Assembly (NCBI RefSeq): GCF_002368415.1
Contig: NZ_AP018290.1
Location: forward strand, 10,283,717-10,347,716
Direction: 5' to 3'
Length of the DNA: 64,000 nt
From: Calothrix sp. NIES-4105
Lineage (GTDB): Bacteria; Cyanobacteriota; Cyanobacteriia; Cyanobacteriales; Nostocaceae
The first letter of the stretch is position 1, and the number at the start of each line of letters is the position of its first letter. The notes beneath the pieces are model-generated. The model ran no database searches, was not told where the DNA came from, and worked only from the letters and a program-made list of their open reading frames with translations. Shown here in pieces: positions 38,489 through 46,315 of this stretch. Both the position numbers and the translations under genes were made by a program.

Positions 38489-39820
38489 CTAGCAACAAGT
38501 ACTAATTTCTACTGTGTATTGGGGTACATCCTCCCCAGCCTCAACCGAAGTCGAAGCATTTGTTAAGTCATTTAAAGACTTAATAAAAATGTTAATTGCA
38601 CCATTCCAATCTCTAGGTAAGGAGTGTCCACAACCAGGACATTTAAACTTTTTATTTCCTCCCAGTTTTTCATGTACGTGACCACACTTAGAACAAGTTT
38701 TTGAAGTATACTCTTCAGTTACATCATGTATAACGCAACCTCGTTTGAGTGCGTGAAACTTAAGAGTTTGTTTGAACCTATAATGTGACCAACTAAGCAT
38801 GTTTCTGGCTGTTTTAGAAGTGATTTTTCTTTTCTTCTTCACAACCATTTTGGAAGTCTCAAACGTGGGAAGAAAAATATGTTTATAGTTTTTAGTTAAG
38901 ACAACAGAAGCTTTATTATGAACTTCGTTAGTGAGATTCCTTATCCGAGTTCTTAGAGCTTCAGATTGTTTCCTCAATTTCCAGCGTAACCGCTTATTAC
39001 TTCTACCAGACGACTGAGCAATTAGAGATTGTAACTTATCTAAACGTTGACAGAGAATTACTATTTTCGATATTGAACCATTACCAATTTCTAAAATATT
39101 TTCTCCATCAAATCCTGTAAGGAAAGTTCTAACACCTGGGTCTAAACTGATAAAGTTTTTGTTATTGTTCACAGATACTTCAAACGGCACTGTAAAGCAA
39201 ATAAACCATCTTCCTTTATCAACCAAGATAGTAAATTCTGATGGCATTTCTCCACATAAAGGTTCCGCAGGATTAATCTGTAAGTCTCTGATACGAACCG
39301 TTTTACCATTTATCGATGCTTTGATTGTCGGATAATGAGTAAAACCAGCAACTATCTGGTTGTCTCGCTTTCCGTTGGGAAAAGCACCCCAGTACTTCGC
39401 ACCTATTTTAAGGCTTTTTACTGGTTCACGACATGATTTAAAGGAAGGATTTGATTTATTTTTTGAAGCCGTTTTAGAAAATGCTGTTTTGGCATCAAAA
39501 ATTGCTTCTTCGCGCGGAGAATAAGGACACTCTTCAACCCAATCAGGACAAGATTTTAAAATAATATTCCGTAAATCGTACTTTGATGGTTGTTTTTCTC
39601 CTTTTATAAAACAGTCACGTAGATAAGCAATAGCTTGGTTATAACACCAGCGACATGCCGCAAGCCATTTTCTATAAACTAGTTTGAGGTTCGTTTCCGG
39701 GTAAATCCTTATCTTCTTTGATTTTTTGTTTATATTTTCTAAGTCCGTATAATTTAGAACTGAAGACGTGGATAATTGCCAAAATGTCCTCGACGAATTC
39801 TCGCTCAGGAGACAAATCAA
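38489..39820 (-). CDS. tnpB: TnpB RNA-guided nuclease of the IS607 element
   Basis: About 443 residues from TTG 39818-39820. The frame is open much further (to 40264), through all of tnpA, but conserved TnpB sequence begins near KIRIYPETNLKLVYRKWLAACRW. RuvC residues look intact: Asp in FISLDPGVRTFLTGF, Glu in LPTFETSK, and Asp in LPRDWNGAINI, with a zinc ribbon CSKCGHVHE and CPGCGHS. TnpB uses an RNA from the element's 3' end and flanking DNA as guide to cut DNA and preserve the element. No ATG, GTG or TTG lies between 39820 and the conserved start, so translation probably begins inside tnpA. Start uncertain. Confidence 0.88.
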   Translation of the reverse strand: MICLLSENSSRTFWQLSTSSVLNYTDLENINKKSKKIRIYPETNLKLVYRKWLAACRWCYNQAIAYLRDCFIKGEKQPSKYDLRNIILKSCPDWVEECPYSPREEAIFDAKTAFSKTASKNKSNPSFKSCREPVKSLKIGAKYWGAFPNGKRDNQIVAGFTHYPTIKASINGKTVRIRDLQINPAEPLCGEMPSEFTILVDKGRWFICFTVPFEVSVNNNKNFISLDPGVRTFLTGFDGENILEIGNGSISKIVILCQRLDKLQSLIAQSSGRSNKRLRWKLRKQSEALRTRIRNLTNEVHNKASVVLTKNYKHIFLPTFETSKMVVKKKRKITSKTARNMLSWSHYRFKQTLKFHALKRGCVIHDVTEEYTSKTCSKCGHVHEKLGGNKKFKCPGCGHSLPRDWNGAINIFIKSLNDLTNASTSVEAGEDVPQYTVEISTCC

Positions 39821-40274
39821 TCCGATTGAGAACCACGAGTTTTGTATCGTTTTCTCGACAGATGTAGTCGATGATTTCGATTCCGAATCTTGCGAGTCTG
39901 TCCTTATAACTGCATACAACTTGTTCGACATCTCCAGACAGTATTTGTCCCAGAAGGGTTTGTAAACCAATTCTATTGTAGTTGAGTCCACTTCCGATTT
40001 CTTTGATGACACATCCTCCTGGGAACAAGGACTGGAGATAATCTGCTTGTCGATTAAGGTCGTCTCGTTGTTTATGGGAACTGACTCTGCAATAGAGATA
40101 GGTTGTTCGTTTTTTAAGTGCTTTTGGGTCAAGAACGCTGTCGATATCGTATCTTCTGTGATTAGAGGGAGTTCTAATTGCACGTATTTTTCCGGACTTG
40201 TCCCAGTCTCGGAGTGTTTTTTCTGAGACTTGGAGGATTTGCATTGCCTCGCGTGGGGTGACATATCGAACCAT
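39672..40274 (-). CDS. tnpA: TnpA serine recombinase of the IS607 element
   Basis: 200 residues. An N-terminal MerR-like helix-turn-helix (YVTPREAMQILQVSEKTLRDW, about 4-45) precedes a small serine-recombinase domain: YLYCRVSSHKQ with catalytic Ser65/66, then GSGLNYNR and SYKDRLARFG. This HTH-first arrangement is specific to IS607. All key residues are present, so the element may still move. Its 3' end overlaps tnpB by about 150 bp or more. A palindrome at 40279-40310 sits directly upstream of the start. Confidence 0.93.
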   Translation of the reverse strand: MVRYVTPREAMQILQVSEKTLRDWDKSGKIRAIRTPSNHRRYDIDSVLDPKALKKRTTYLYCRVSSHKQRDDLNRQADYLQSLFPGGCVIKEIGSGLNYNRIGLQTLLGQILSGDVEQVVCSYKDRLARFGIEIIDYICRENDTKLVVLNRIDLSPEREFVEDILAIIHVFSSKLYGLRKYKQKIKEDKDLPGNEPQTSL

Positions 40275-40278
40275 ATAA

Positions 40279-40310
40279 ACCTGATTGACTATAAATTTAG
40301 TCTATCAGGT
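40279..40310. repeat. Inverted repeat upstream of tnpA
   Basis: Arms ACCTGATTGACTA and TAGTCTATCAGGT with one mismatch and a 6-bp centre, starting 5 bp upstream of the tnpA start codon. Its position suits TnpA binding (autoregulation) or a subterminal recombination site. A second shorter repeat (AACACT/AGTGTT) lies at 40344-40368. Confidence 0.75.
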
Positions 40311-41000
40311 TCTTGTACTTTTTTCCGGAAGTTAAAACTTTTTAACACTTAATGAGGCATCTAGTGTTGACGGTAAGCCGATGAACTATTTAGGTTTGCT
40401 GAAAATGCTCTACATTGCTGACCGTATTGCATTGCAACGCATGGAGCAGCCCATTACTGGAGATAATTATGTGTCGATGGATTATGGTCTTGTTCTTGGC
40501 TATGTTTATGACTTAATGAAAGGACAACCCGTTGATGCTTTATCTCTTTGGTCAAAGTTTATTTCTCCTCTTAATTCAAATTACGTTTTCCTGCTAAACG
40601 ACCCAGGAAATGCGGAACTATGTGAAGAAGAAGAAGAGATTCTTAAAGAAGTTTATCAAAATTTCGAGCATCTTAATCCATTTGATGTTGCCCAATGGAC
40701 TCATGATCTTCCTGAATGGCAAAATCCTTACGGTTCTGCTACTCCAATTTCGGTAGAAGATGTTTTGCGATATGTGGGTAAGACTGATCAGGAAATAGAA
40801 CAAATCCAACAAGAAGCCATTCGAGAAGCTTATCTAGATGAGGCTTTACATGGCTAGTATTTCGATTAATTTGGGAAATTTTGGAAGACAGGCGCCTGTC
40901 TTTAAATCTTTTATGCTCCTCTCTCCGTGGTTTCTGTGGCTATGTGGTAAAAATAATGACTGGAATGCACAGGCAGGATGCCTGTGCTACAAGATGGTGA

Positions 41001-41987
41001 TTAAAGTTTTTGGGTGCGTTTTGATTGGGTTAGGGTGTTTTTGGTTTCTATTTGTTGGATGGCTGCTTGCCAAACTTCGTATCCGTTGAGGCTGAGGTGT
41101 AAGCCGTCGGTTGTTAGTTCTTGACGGAGGTTGCCTTGAAAATCTGTGAACCAATGGTGGATGTTTAGGTAGTTGGCGCCTTCTTGTTTGGCTATGAGTG
41201 CTAGTTTTTGGTTGATGGTACGGATGCGGGTGTTGGGAATTGTTGATAGGCGTGTTGGTAGTATTGATTGGACGATGATTTGTGTCATCGGATGTTCTTC
41301 GCGTAGGCGGCGGATGATGCGGCGGTGGTTACGTAATATTGTCTCGTCTGAGGCGCCTCGACGCAGGTCGTTTATTCCTGCCATTACATAAATAACGTCG
41401 GGTCTTGTTTTTGAGAAGGCTGATATTCTTTTTAATACGCCTGTTGAGGTGTCTCCGGATATTCCCTGATTTAACCATAGTTTCCCTGAAGGTAATTTGT
41501 CTTTAGGGAACCACATGCTAAGTGAATCTCCGACTAAGACGCTGAGACGGTTATCTCCTTGACCGTCTGCCATTGCGCGCGCTTCTAGGGCTAGTAGTCC
41601 TTTCCAGTCTTCGTAGGAAAGCTGACTTTTTCTACCATCTGCCTGTTCGCTTGTTTTCTCTGATGCAAGTCTGGTATAAATTCTGCCTAGTCTAAGTGCT
41701 GCTAACCTCTGATAATAAAGTTGACTTCCTGATAATGGTCTTGTGGCGCTCGGTTGCGTAATTTCAGAAGGCGCCACTTCGTTACTAAACTCAGGTATGG
41801 AGGTTTCTGGCGCTGCTACTGGTTGTGATTGATTTTGGGTAGCGTGAGACTGCTGCGACTGCGAACCAACGTTGACATCCAAAAGTTTTGGTAAATCTTG
41901 CTGGGCAATTGACAACTGAGGTAAAGCTGATGTGGGCACTGCCAGTCCTGTCAACACTCCGGCTGCTAACAGATATACGTCCTTCAT
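41001..41987 (-). CDS. SGNH/GDSL-type hydrolase, exported
   Basis: 328 residues. An N-terminal hydrophobic stretch (about 1-22) is a signal peptide or anchor, followed by a low-complexity Gln/Ser/Pro linker (about 35-85). The SGNH fold begins near 145: LVGDSLSMW (block I, nucleophile Ser), GISGDTSTG (block II Gly), AGINDLRRG (block III Asn) and TDGLHLSLNGYEVW (block V Asp and His). All catalytic blocks are present. Such enzymes deacylate cell-wall polymers or lipids outside the cytoplasm; substrate unknown. It converges on the Panacea gene, with a CAGGCA palindrome at 40968-40985 in between. Confidence 0.88.
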   Translation of the reverse strand: MKDVYLLAAGVLTGLAVPTSALPQLSIAQQDLPKLLDVNVGSQSQQSHATQNQSQPVAAPETSIPEFSNEVAPSEITQPSATRPLSGSQLYYQRLAALRLGRIYTRLASEKTSEQADGRKSQLSYEDWKGLLALEARAMADGQGDNRLSVLVGDSLSMWFPKDKLPSGKLWLNQGISGDTSTGVLKRISAFSKTRPDVIYVMAGINDLRRGASDETILRNHRRIIRRLREEHPMTQIIVQSILPTRLSTIPNTRIRTINQKLALIAKQEGANYLNIHHWFTDFQGNLRQELTTDGLHLSLNGYEVWQAAIQQIETKNTLTQSKRTQKL

Positions 41988-42125
41988 CGCTTTATCTCCC
42001 CTCTTTAAATGATATATTCCCTAATCTCAACCAGTATCTACTGATTTCAGGAAATTTCTTAATTATGCTAAGTTATTATTGTTTACACCGCCTCCAAATG
42101 TAAAGCTAGTCTAGGGTAATACTTT

Positions 42126-42608
42126 TCACAAATTCTTCAAAAAAGTCTGGTTTGTTTGAATTGTTTGTGTGATTTTTAGCCAAGCTTCAGCGGATAATGC
42201 GGACTTTATCAAGATTAACATTTTCCACCACTCAAGCAAGTACTGATCACTATAACTTTGCTGTATTTGGTCGATGTAATAATTTTGCCACCAATCTGGC
42301 GCGTATTTACTGTTCCACCGCTTTTTCCACCGACGGCGCCAACGCCAAAAGACTTGCGAAAAGTTGGTGCCTGCTACTGGTGGAGGTGGAAAATCAGCGT
42401 AACTGATAAATTTACTGAGATTATCACCATGAACGTAAGCAACGTAGCAATAACAGTCAATTCGTTTAATCGTCTCAATGTCTATATTGAACATCATCGC
42501 GATTGCTTCCTCTGTCACAAATCGCGCTAATGGATGTATAAAAGGAGACTTGTAAGCAATTTTTGATACACGAATTGAGGGTGCTGCGACCCTGATTGTT
42601 GTTACCAT
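42126..42608 (-). CDS. Hypothetical protein, Trp/Tyr-rich C-terminal half
   Basis: 160 residues, no recognised family. The N-terminal half is mixed (FIHPLARFVTEEAIAMMFNI). The C-terminal half is rich in aromatic and basic residues (VFWRWRRRWKKRW, DWWQNYYIDQI, LEWWKMLI), predicted helical and perhaps membrane- or nucleic-acid-associated. No signal peptide. It has a plausible ATG start and is alone between the SGNH hydrolase and the methyltransferase. Its length and codon use look like a real gene. Confidence 0.6.
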   Translation of the reverse strand: MVTTIRVAAPSIRVSKIAYKSPFIHPLARFVTEEAIAMMFNIDIETIKRIDCYCYVAYVHGDNLSKFISYADFPPPPVAGTNFSQVFWRWRRRWKKRWNSKYAPDWWQNYYIDQIQQSYSDQYLLEWWKMLILIKSALSAEAWLKITQTIQTNQTFLKNL

Positions 42609-42797
42609 AGGTGTATTAGTCCCTTTTACAAGAGATGTGCTTGAATATTTGCAACGCTGATTTGATTCCCGACTGCATGGTAGTTGTCGGCAATCTCACT
42701 AGCTTGGAAAAAAGGCTATTTATCTATAAATTGATAGTACATCTATCTTACCTTATAAATTCCAAAAAAATCATAAAAATTAGTATAAATATCCTAC

Positions 42798-43715
42798 TTA
42801 AGTTTTGAGTTCATCATCGAAACGGTACTGACTGCCAATTATGTAATCTTGGTTTAACTCGAAACTCAGCCAATGACGTTGTAGTGTTTCTGCGACAAAA
42901 CCTGTAGTATTGGAGCCGGCAAAGGGGTCTAAGACGATATCACCTTCTGAGGTAAGAAATTTGATAAAAAATTCTGCGAACCCAGCTGGATAACGTGCGG
43001 GATGGGGTTTTATGTTCGCTTTTTTACAGCGCTTGAGATATGGGCTGTTTGATTCTGTGTTGGCGAATTCGAGTAAATTGGGTGGTATGGCGCCTTGATT
43101 ATCTTTTTGGAATTTGTCGGAGATATCATGACCGCTTGGACGTAGTTTCGCTTTATACCCATTTTTGAGTAAATTTTTCATACTCTCGCTGTATGGTTTG
43201 AGAACTTTACGGTTGTCTGCTCGTGGGTTTGGGGTTTTTGATAACCACCAAACAACGTTTACTGAGTCTTTTACACGAACTCGTCTTACGTTTACCCATT
43301 CGGCTGGTGTTGGTAAGCGCGCGGGATTATAATGAAAAAATTCTTGTGCTAAATAAAATCCAACTTCTTTACATAGCCTGACTAAAAGTTCGTATTGATA
43401 TATACTGCGTATCGGGTTTCCAGGAAGGTAGGCGCCGCCTAAGTCTAGTACAAAGGAGCCGTTTTCGGCTAAAACTCGTTTAAACTCATAGGCAAAGGGT
43501 AAAAACCATTCTATATATTTTTCTGCACTTTCATTTCCATATTCTTTCTTACGTGTTAATGGAAAAGGTGGCGAAGTTAGGATTAAATTTATACTGTCGT
43601 CGGGTATTAATTTTGTTAAGTTTAAGCTGTCACCTTGATAAATGGCGCCGTATGTTTGAGTGTAATATGGGTTTGATTGAAGCGCGATGCTTAAAGTTGT
43701 AAAATCTATATTCAA
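42798..43715 (-). CDS. Site-specific DNA N4-cytosine methyltransferase, M.PvuII-like
   Basis: 305 residues. The beta-class order is seen: catalytic motif IV TSPPFPLTRKKEYG near residue 48 and the SAM motif I DPFAGSNTTGFVAE near residue 265. SPPF (rather than DPPY) indicates N4-cytosine methylation. Several stretches match M.PvuII from memory: RKKEYGN, GGAYLPG, VNVVWWLSKT, RPSGHDI and IPPNLL with HPARYPA. No restriction enzyme is adjacent, so it may be an orphan epigenetic enzyme. The recognition site cannot be read from sequence; M.PvuII acts on CAGCTG but relatives differ. Confidence 0.9.
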   Translation of the reverse strand: MNIDFTTLSIALQSNPYYTQTYGAIYQGDSLNLTKLIPDDSINLILTSPPFPLTRKKEYGNESAEKYIEWFLPFAYEFKRVLAENGSFVLDLGGAYLPGNPIRSIYQYELLVRLCKEVGFYLAQEFFHYNPARLPTPAEWVNVRRVRVKDSVNVVWWLSKTPNPRADNRKVLKPYSESMKNLLKNGYKAKLRPSGHDISDKFQKDNQGAIPPNLLEFANTESNSPYLKRCKKANIKPHPARYPAGFAEFFIKFLTSEGDIVLDPFAGSNTTGFVAETLQRHWLSFELNQDYIIGSQYRFDDELKT

Positions 43716-43787
43716 TTTGGTTTAATTCCGCAGCGTTTGTATTTTGGAATATAACGCATAAGTTAAACAAAATACAATATTATGTAT

Positions 43788-43804
43788 GGTGGGCAGTGCC
43801 CACC
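43788..43804. repeat. GGTGGGCA-G-TGCCCACC palindrome
   Basis: Another intergenic copy of the dispersed palindrome, located between the two methyltransferase genes, 20 bp past the stop of the second one. Confidence 0.8.
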
Positions 43805-43824
43805 GTACAGTGGTACAGGAGAAT

Positions 43825-44520
43825 TTATAAACCTGTTAAGACTTGAGATAGTTCTTTTGACAAGTCTACATTTGATTCTTCTTGCTTTGTAAATAAGACT
43901 CCTGCTAGGAAGTAGTAATCACCTGAATAAAATGCCATTTTGTTGTTACGCATTTCTTCAATGTGATTTTTGACTTTTGGCTCTGAACTGTAGTAGCCAA
44001 ACTCTATGGGTAAAACAGTAAATTTATTAACTGAATAACCGTTGGCTTTTGCTTGTTCAATTGTGCTTATGGGGTTTGAGTAGCTGGATACTAATACTAA
44101 AACGTTTTCATATCCCAATGTTAAAAGTTTGTTTGTTATTGCGGCGCCGTCTGTTCCACCAAAAAGTAATGGCATGTAAATGTCTTCATCTGGTGCAGGT
44201 AGATAAGGAGGGTTGGATACAAGACATTCAGATTTGGTATTATTTGATTCAAACAGGCTGGAGTTGTCTATCATGTACTTATCGGTAAGACAGTACTCGT
44301 CGATAGTTAAATTGGCAGCTTTCCATGCATCTGTATTTAACTCATATCCCTGTATCAAACCTGAAAATTTGTTTCTGAGTAATGAGCAAATTACAGGACT
44401 ACCATCACCTGAACCGAATTCAACTATATATTTAAAGTTTTGACGGTTTCTTAAAACAAAGTTCTCTAAACAGTTAGAGTAAAAGTTTGATTCTTCTGGG
44501 CAGTAAAAAATGTCTTTCAT
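43825..44520 (-). CDS. SAM-dependent methyltransferase (NPPY class)
   Basis: 231 residues, class I Rossmann methyltransferase. Motif I is VEFGSGDGSPVICSLL and motif IV is LVSNPPYLPAP, the NPPY signature of enzymes methylating planar nitrogens (adenine in nucleic acids, or glutamine in release factors). It is shorter than PrmC and lacks its N-terminal domain, so the substrate is open. It lies about 110 bp upstream of the PvuII-like methyltransferase in the direction of transcription, separated by a repeat. Confidence 0.75.
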   Translation of the reverse strand: MKDIFYCPEESNFYSNCLENFVLRNRQNFKYIVEFGSGDGSPVICSLLRNKFSGLIQGYELNTDAWKAANLTIDEYCLTDKYMIDNSSLFESNNTKSECLVSNPPYLPAPDEDIYMPLLFGGTDGAAITNKLLTLGYENVLVLVSSYSNPISTIEQAKANGYSVNKFTVLPIEFGYYSSEPKVKNHIEEMRNNKMAFYSGDYYFLAGVLFTKQEESNVDLSKELSQVLTGL

Positions 44521-44527
44521 AAAGTTA

Positions 44528-44866
44528 GTCGGGGCGGGTTTAGTTATATGCTGGTAGATTGCGGGAAATTTAGGTGAACCCGCCCGTACAGTCGGGGCGG
44601 GTTTAGTTATATGCTGGTAGGCGGGAAATTTAGGTGAACCCGTCCATACAGTCGGGCGGGTTTAGTTATATGCTGGTAGATCGCGGGAAATTTAGGTGAA
44701 CCCGTCCATACAGTCGGGGCGGGTTTAGTTATATGCTGGTAGATTGCGGGAAATTTAGGTGAACGTCCATACAGTCGGGGCGGGTTTAGTTATATGCTGG
44801 TAGATTGCGGGAAATTTAGGTGAACCCGCCCGTACAGGAGTTAGGTTAGTAGGGTGGGCACCCACC
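44528..44866. repeat. Five tandem about 63-bp hairpin units plus a shortened GGTGGGCA palindrome
   Basis: Each unit starts GTCGGGGCGGGTTTA, continues GTTATATGCTGGTAG and ends TAGGTGAACCCGCCCGTACA, so its ends pair into a hairpin. Units run 44528-44590, 44591-44650, 44651-44711, 44712-44772 and 44773-44836, with small deletions and C-to-T changes. The arms equal those of the sdhB 3' repeats. It lies between the NPPY methyltransferase start and the end of the iron enzyme gene. Confidence 0.9.
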
Positions 44867-45967
44867 TTACGAAATTGCTTCAGCTTGGCGAATTGAGTCC
44901 ACAACAGCTTGTGCCGCGCGTTCTCCCATTAATTTTTCTTGGTCGTATCCAAGTAAGAGTTCCCATGCGTTGTTGGGATAAAGTTCCGCTAAGGGTAGCG
45001 CTACATCATCGAGCATCCATTGACCGTGACGTTCGTCTTCACGAATATGGAGTTCCCAATAACCCATTGCTGCATCTGATAAATTCAATCTTTGGGCTGC
45101 GGTTAGATAATTGCGGTATGCACTTGGGCCTGCTACCTCGAAGTAAGTTAATGCTCCTGAATAACGAAGGTAGTAACGCTTACGTTCGGTAGTTAAGAAG
45201 TTATGATTTGCTGATGCTAAAACTTCCCAAGGTACTAAATCAAAATAACCCTCTGGTTCGGTATTCATACCAAACTCGTTGAGCATTGCCGCGAAAAATG
45301 TTGAATGTTTACGGTTGAAGCGACCGTTACCGTATTCTTCGAGCAGTACTTTTACTAAGGTACATTGTATCGGGTTTGCGGTACCGCCAAGAATGCGTGA
45401 TAAGCGACTACCTTCTACTAACCCATCAAATGAGCCAATGGCAAGTAAATGCTTATACCCTTCTACGCTCATTTCTTCTCGTATGTAGCGACTTCCCTCA
45501 GAAATCTCTGGGTTTAAATCATATGCTACACGGTCAATTAATGCTTGCTTTACATCGAGTTTTTGCAAAGCATCAACGTCTATTTGTGCTAACTCCCATT
45601 TTTGCCAAGCTGTCTCGATAATATTGCGAATTCGCTGCAAGTACAAAGAGCGCTCGTTGTCGTAATTTTGTAAATCGTCGTACCAGAAGAGGTACAAACG
45701 ATTGATTCTGTAAAGAATTCTCTGAAGAAAGCGATGCGCGCGGTTATCTTCGGCGCCTTCATATGCGGCAGTAAGTGCTGAGAATAATGCATACTCAAAC
45801 TCGCTCGCAATTTTAGGTTCGATGTTCAATTGCTTGTCTAAGTTTTCAACGGCTAATAATTGTATAAACTGCTTTTCAGCCGAGTCGTATATATCACTAA
45901 GCGTTGCATCCTGACAATAATTTTGCCCCTCTGATTGTATGCGAGGGAGCGTGACTGAATTATGCAT
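44867..45967 (-). CDS. Haem-oxygenase-like iron-containing redox enzyme
   Basis: 366 residues, all-helical, matching the iron-containing redox enzyme family (haem-oxygenase-like diiron fold, relatives of UndA). A metal-ligand pattern is visible near the C-terminus: YWELHIREDERHGQWML, giving Glu-x-His and Glu-x-x-His, and a further Glu in MNTEPEGY. The first about 150 residues are a helical extension. UndA-type members decarboxylate fatty acids; this one lies about 1.7 kb from the desaturase cluster, so a lipid substrate is possible but unproven. The stop codon sits directly against the repeat array. Confidence 0.75.
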   Translation of the reverse strand: MHNSVTLPRIQSEGQNYCQDATLSDIYDSAEKQFIQLLAVENLDKQLNIEPKIASEFEYALFSALTAAYEGAEDNRAHRFLQRILYRINRLYLFWYDDLQNYDNERSLYLQRIRNIIETAWQKWELAQIDVDALQKLDVKQALIDRVAYDLNPEISEGSRYIREEMSVEGYKHLLAIGSFDGLVEGSRLSRILGGTANPIQCTLVKVLLEEYGNGRFNRKHSTFFAAMLNEFGMNTEPEGYFDLVPWEVLASANHNFLTTERKRYYLRYSGALTYFEVAGPSAYRNYLTAAQRLNLSDAAMGYWELHIREDERHGQWMLDDVALPLAELYPNNAWELLLGYDQEKLMGERAAQAVVDSIRQAEAIS

Positions 45968-46284
45968 GAATTTTCTACTGTCTAAAAAACTTTAAATTTA
46001 TTTCGCTAACATTAATCACTATTTCATTTTGTAGCGTTCATTACGTCTCACCTGAGCTATAAAGACAACTCATACTTAAGAATGAGCGCTCAAAGAAAAT
46101 GTTATAAATACAACAAGATATTTCTTGGCTAATCTGTCTGCGCCCTTGAGCATCTCTGTGATAATTTTTACAGTTAAATTTATTTTTAATGTGGATATAT
46201 AGGCGCCTGTTCGACTAATGCTTAAAGGCGCACGGTTTATTTACACATCGGTATTTATGGTCGTTCTAAAGGAGTAGCTGGTGA
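45968..46284. other. Intergenic, no gene seen
   Basis: Upstream region of the iron enzyme gene, 317 bp, AT-rich, with one GGCGCC palindrome near 46202 and no coding or RNA signature that I can support. Confidence 0.5.
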
Positions 46285-46315
46285 GATTCCCGACTTATTG
46301 AAGAAGTCGGGAATC
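46285..46315 (-). terminator. GATTCCCGACTT...AAGTCGGGAATC hairpin
   Basis: Perfect 12-bp arms with a short loop, touching the stop codon of the methionine gamma-lyase-like gene. It is the same family as the hairpins at 18725 and 51108. It has no T-run in either direction, so it may protect 3' ends rather than terminate by itself. Confidence 0.7.

Larger units (their letters stand above)
38483..40373 (-). mobile_element. IS607-family insertion sequence (tnpA + tnpB)
   Basis: About 1.9 kb holding a serine-recombinase transposase and a TnpB nuclease in the standard IS607 order. The limits are inferred from the break in the Panacea gene. The sequence CGGTAA is found at both junctions (38480-38485 and 40371-40376), and IS607 elements are known to insert without a fixed-length target duplication, often at GG. 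The end beyond tnpA contains inverted repeats at 40279-40310 and 40344-40368. The tnpB stop lies only about 6 bp from the other end, as expected if that end also forms the guide RNA scaffold. Confidence 0.85.
38396..40857 (+). pseudogene. Panacea-domain (DUF4065, SocA-like antitoxin) gene split by an IS607-type insertion
   Basis: The 5' part (38396-38485) codes for MAIHFRFDPEKAVEATAILL plus KLHGCHLTR and then hits a stop made by the inserted element. The 3' part (40381-40857) resumes with MNYLGLLKMLYIADR, PITGDNYVSMDYGLVLG and ends at TAG 40855-40857. Together they give the normal Panacea layout: helix, LLKL, MNYL, LYIADR, ITGD, MxxGxV. Joining base 38482 to 40372 restores one frame reading LTRGKPMNYL. 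The 3' part is itself open with an ATG and could be expressed as a 158-residue N-truncated protein. Panacea proteins are antitoxins for many toxin types; no intact toxin gene follows. Confidence 0.85.

Noticed and set aside
40838-41089. 83-codon frame after the Panacea gene as a complete gene
   Set aside because: Most of it is made of a dispersed CAGGCA repeat and the antisense of the SGNH hydrolase end; only the first about 14 codons could be a remnant.
25-43715. Pairing of the nuclease-like gene with the PvuII-like methyltransferase as one restriction-modification system
   Set aside because: They are more than 42 kb apart with unrelated genes between, and the nuclease does not resemble PvuII endonuclease to my eye.
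44528-44838. Possible CRISPR array
   Set aside because: Units are contiguous, self-complementary and without unique spacers; no cas genes are nearby. It is a tandem hairpin repeat.
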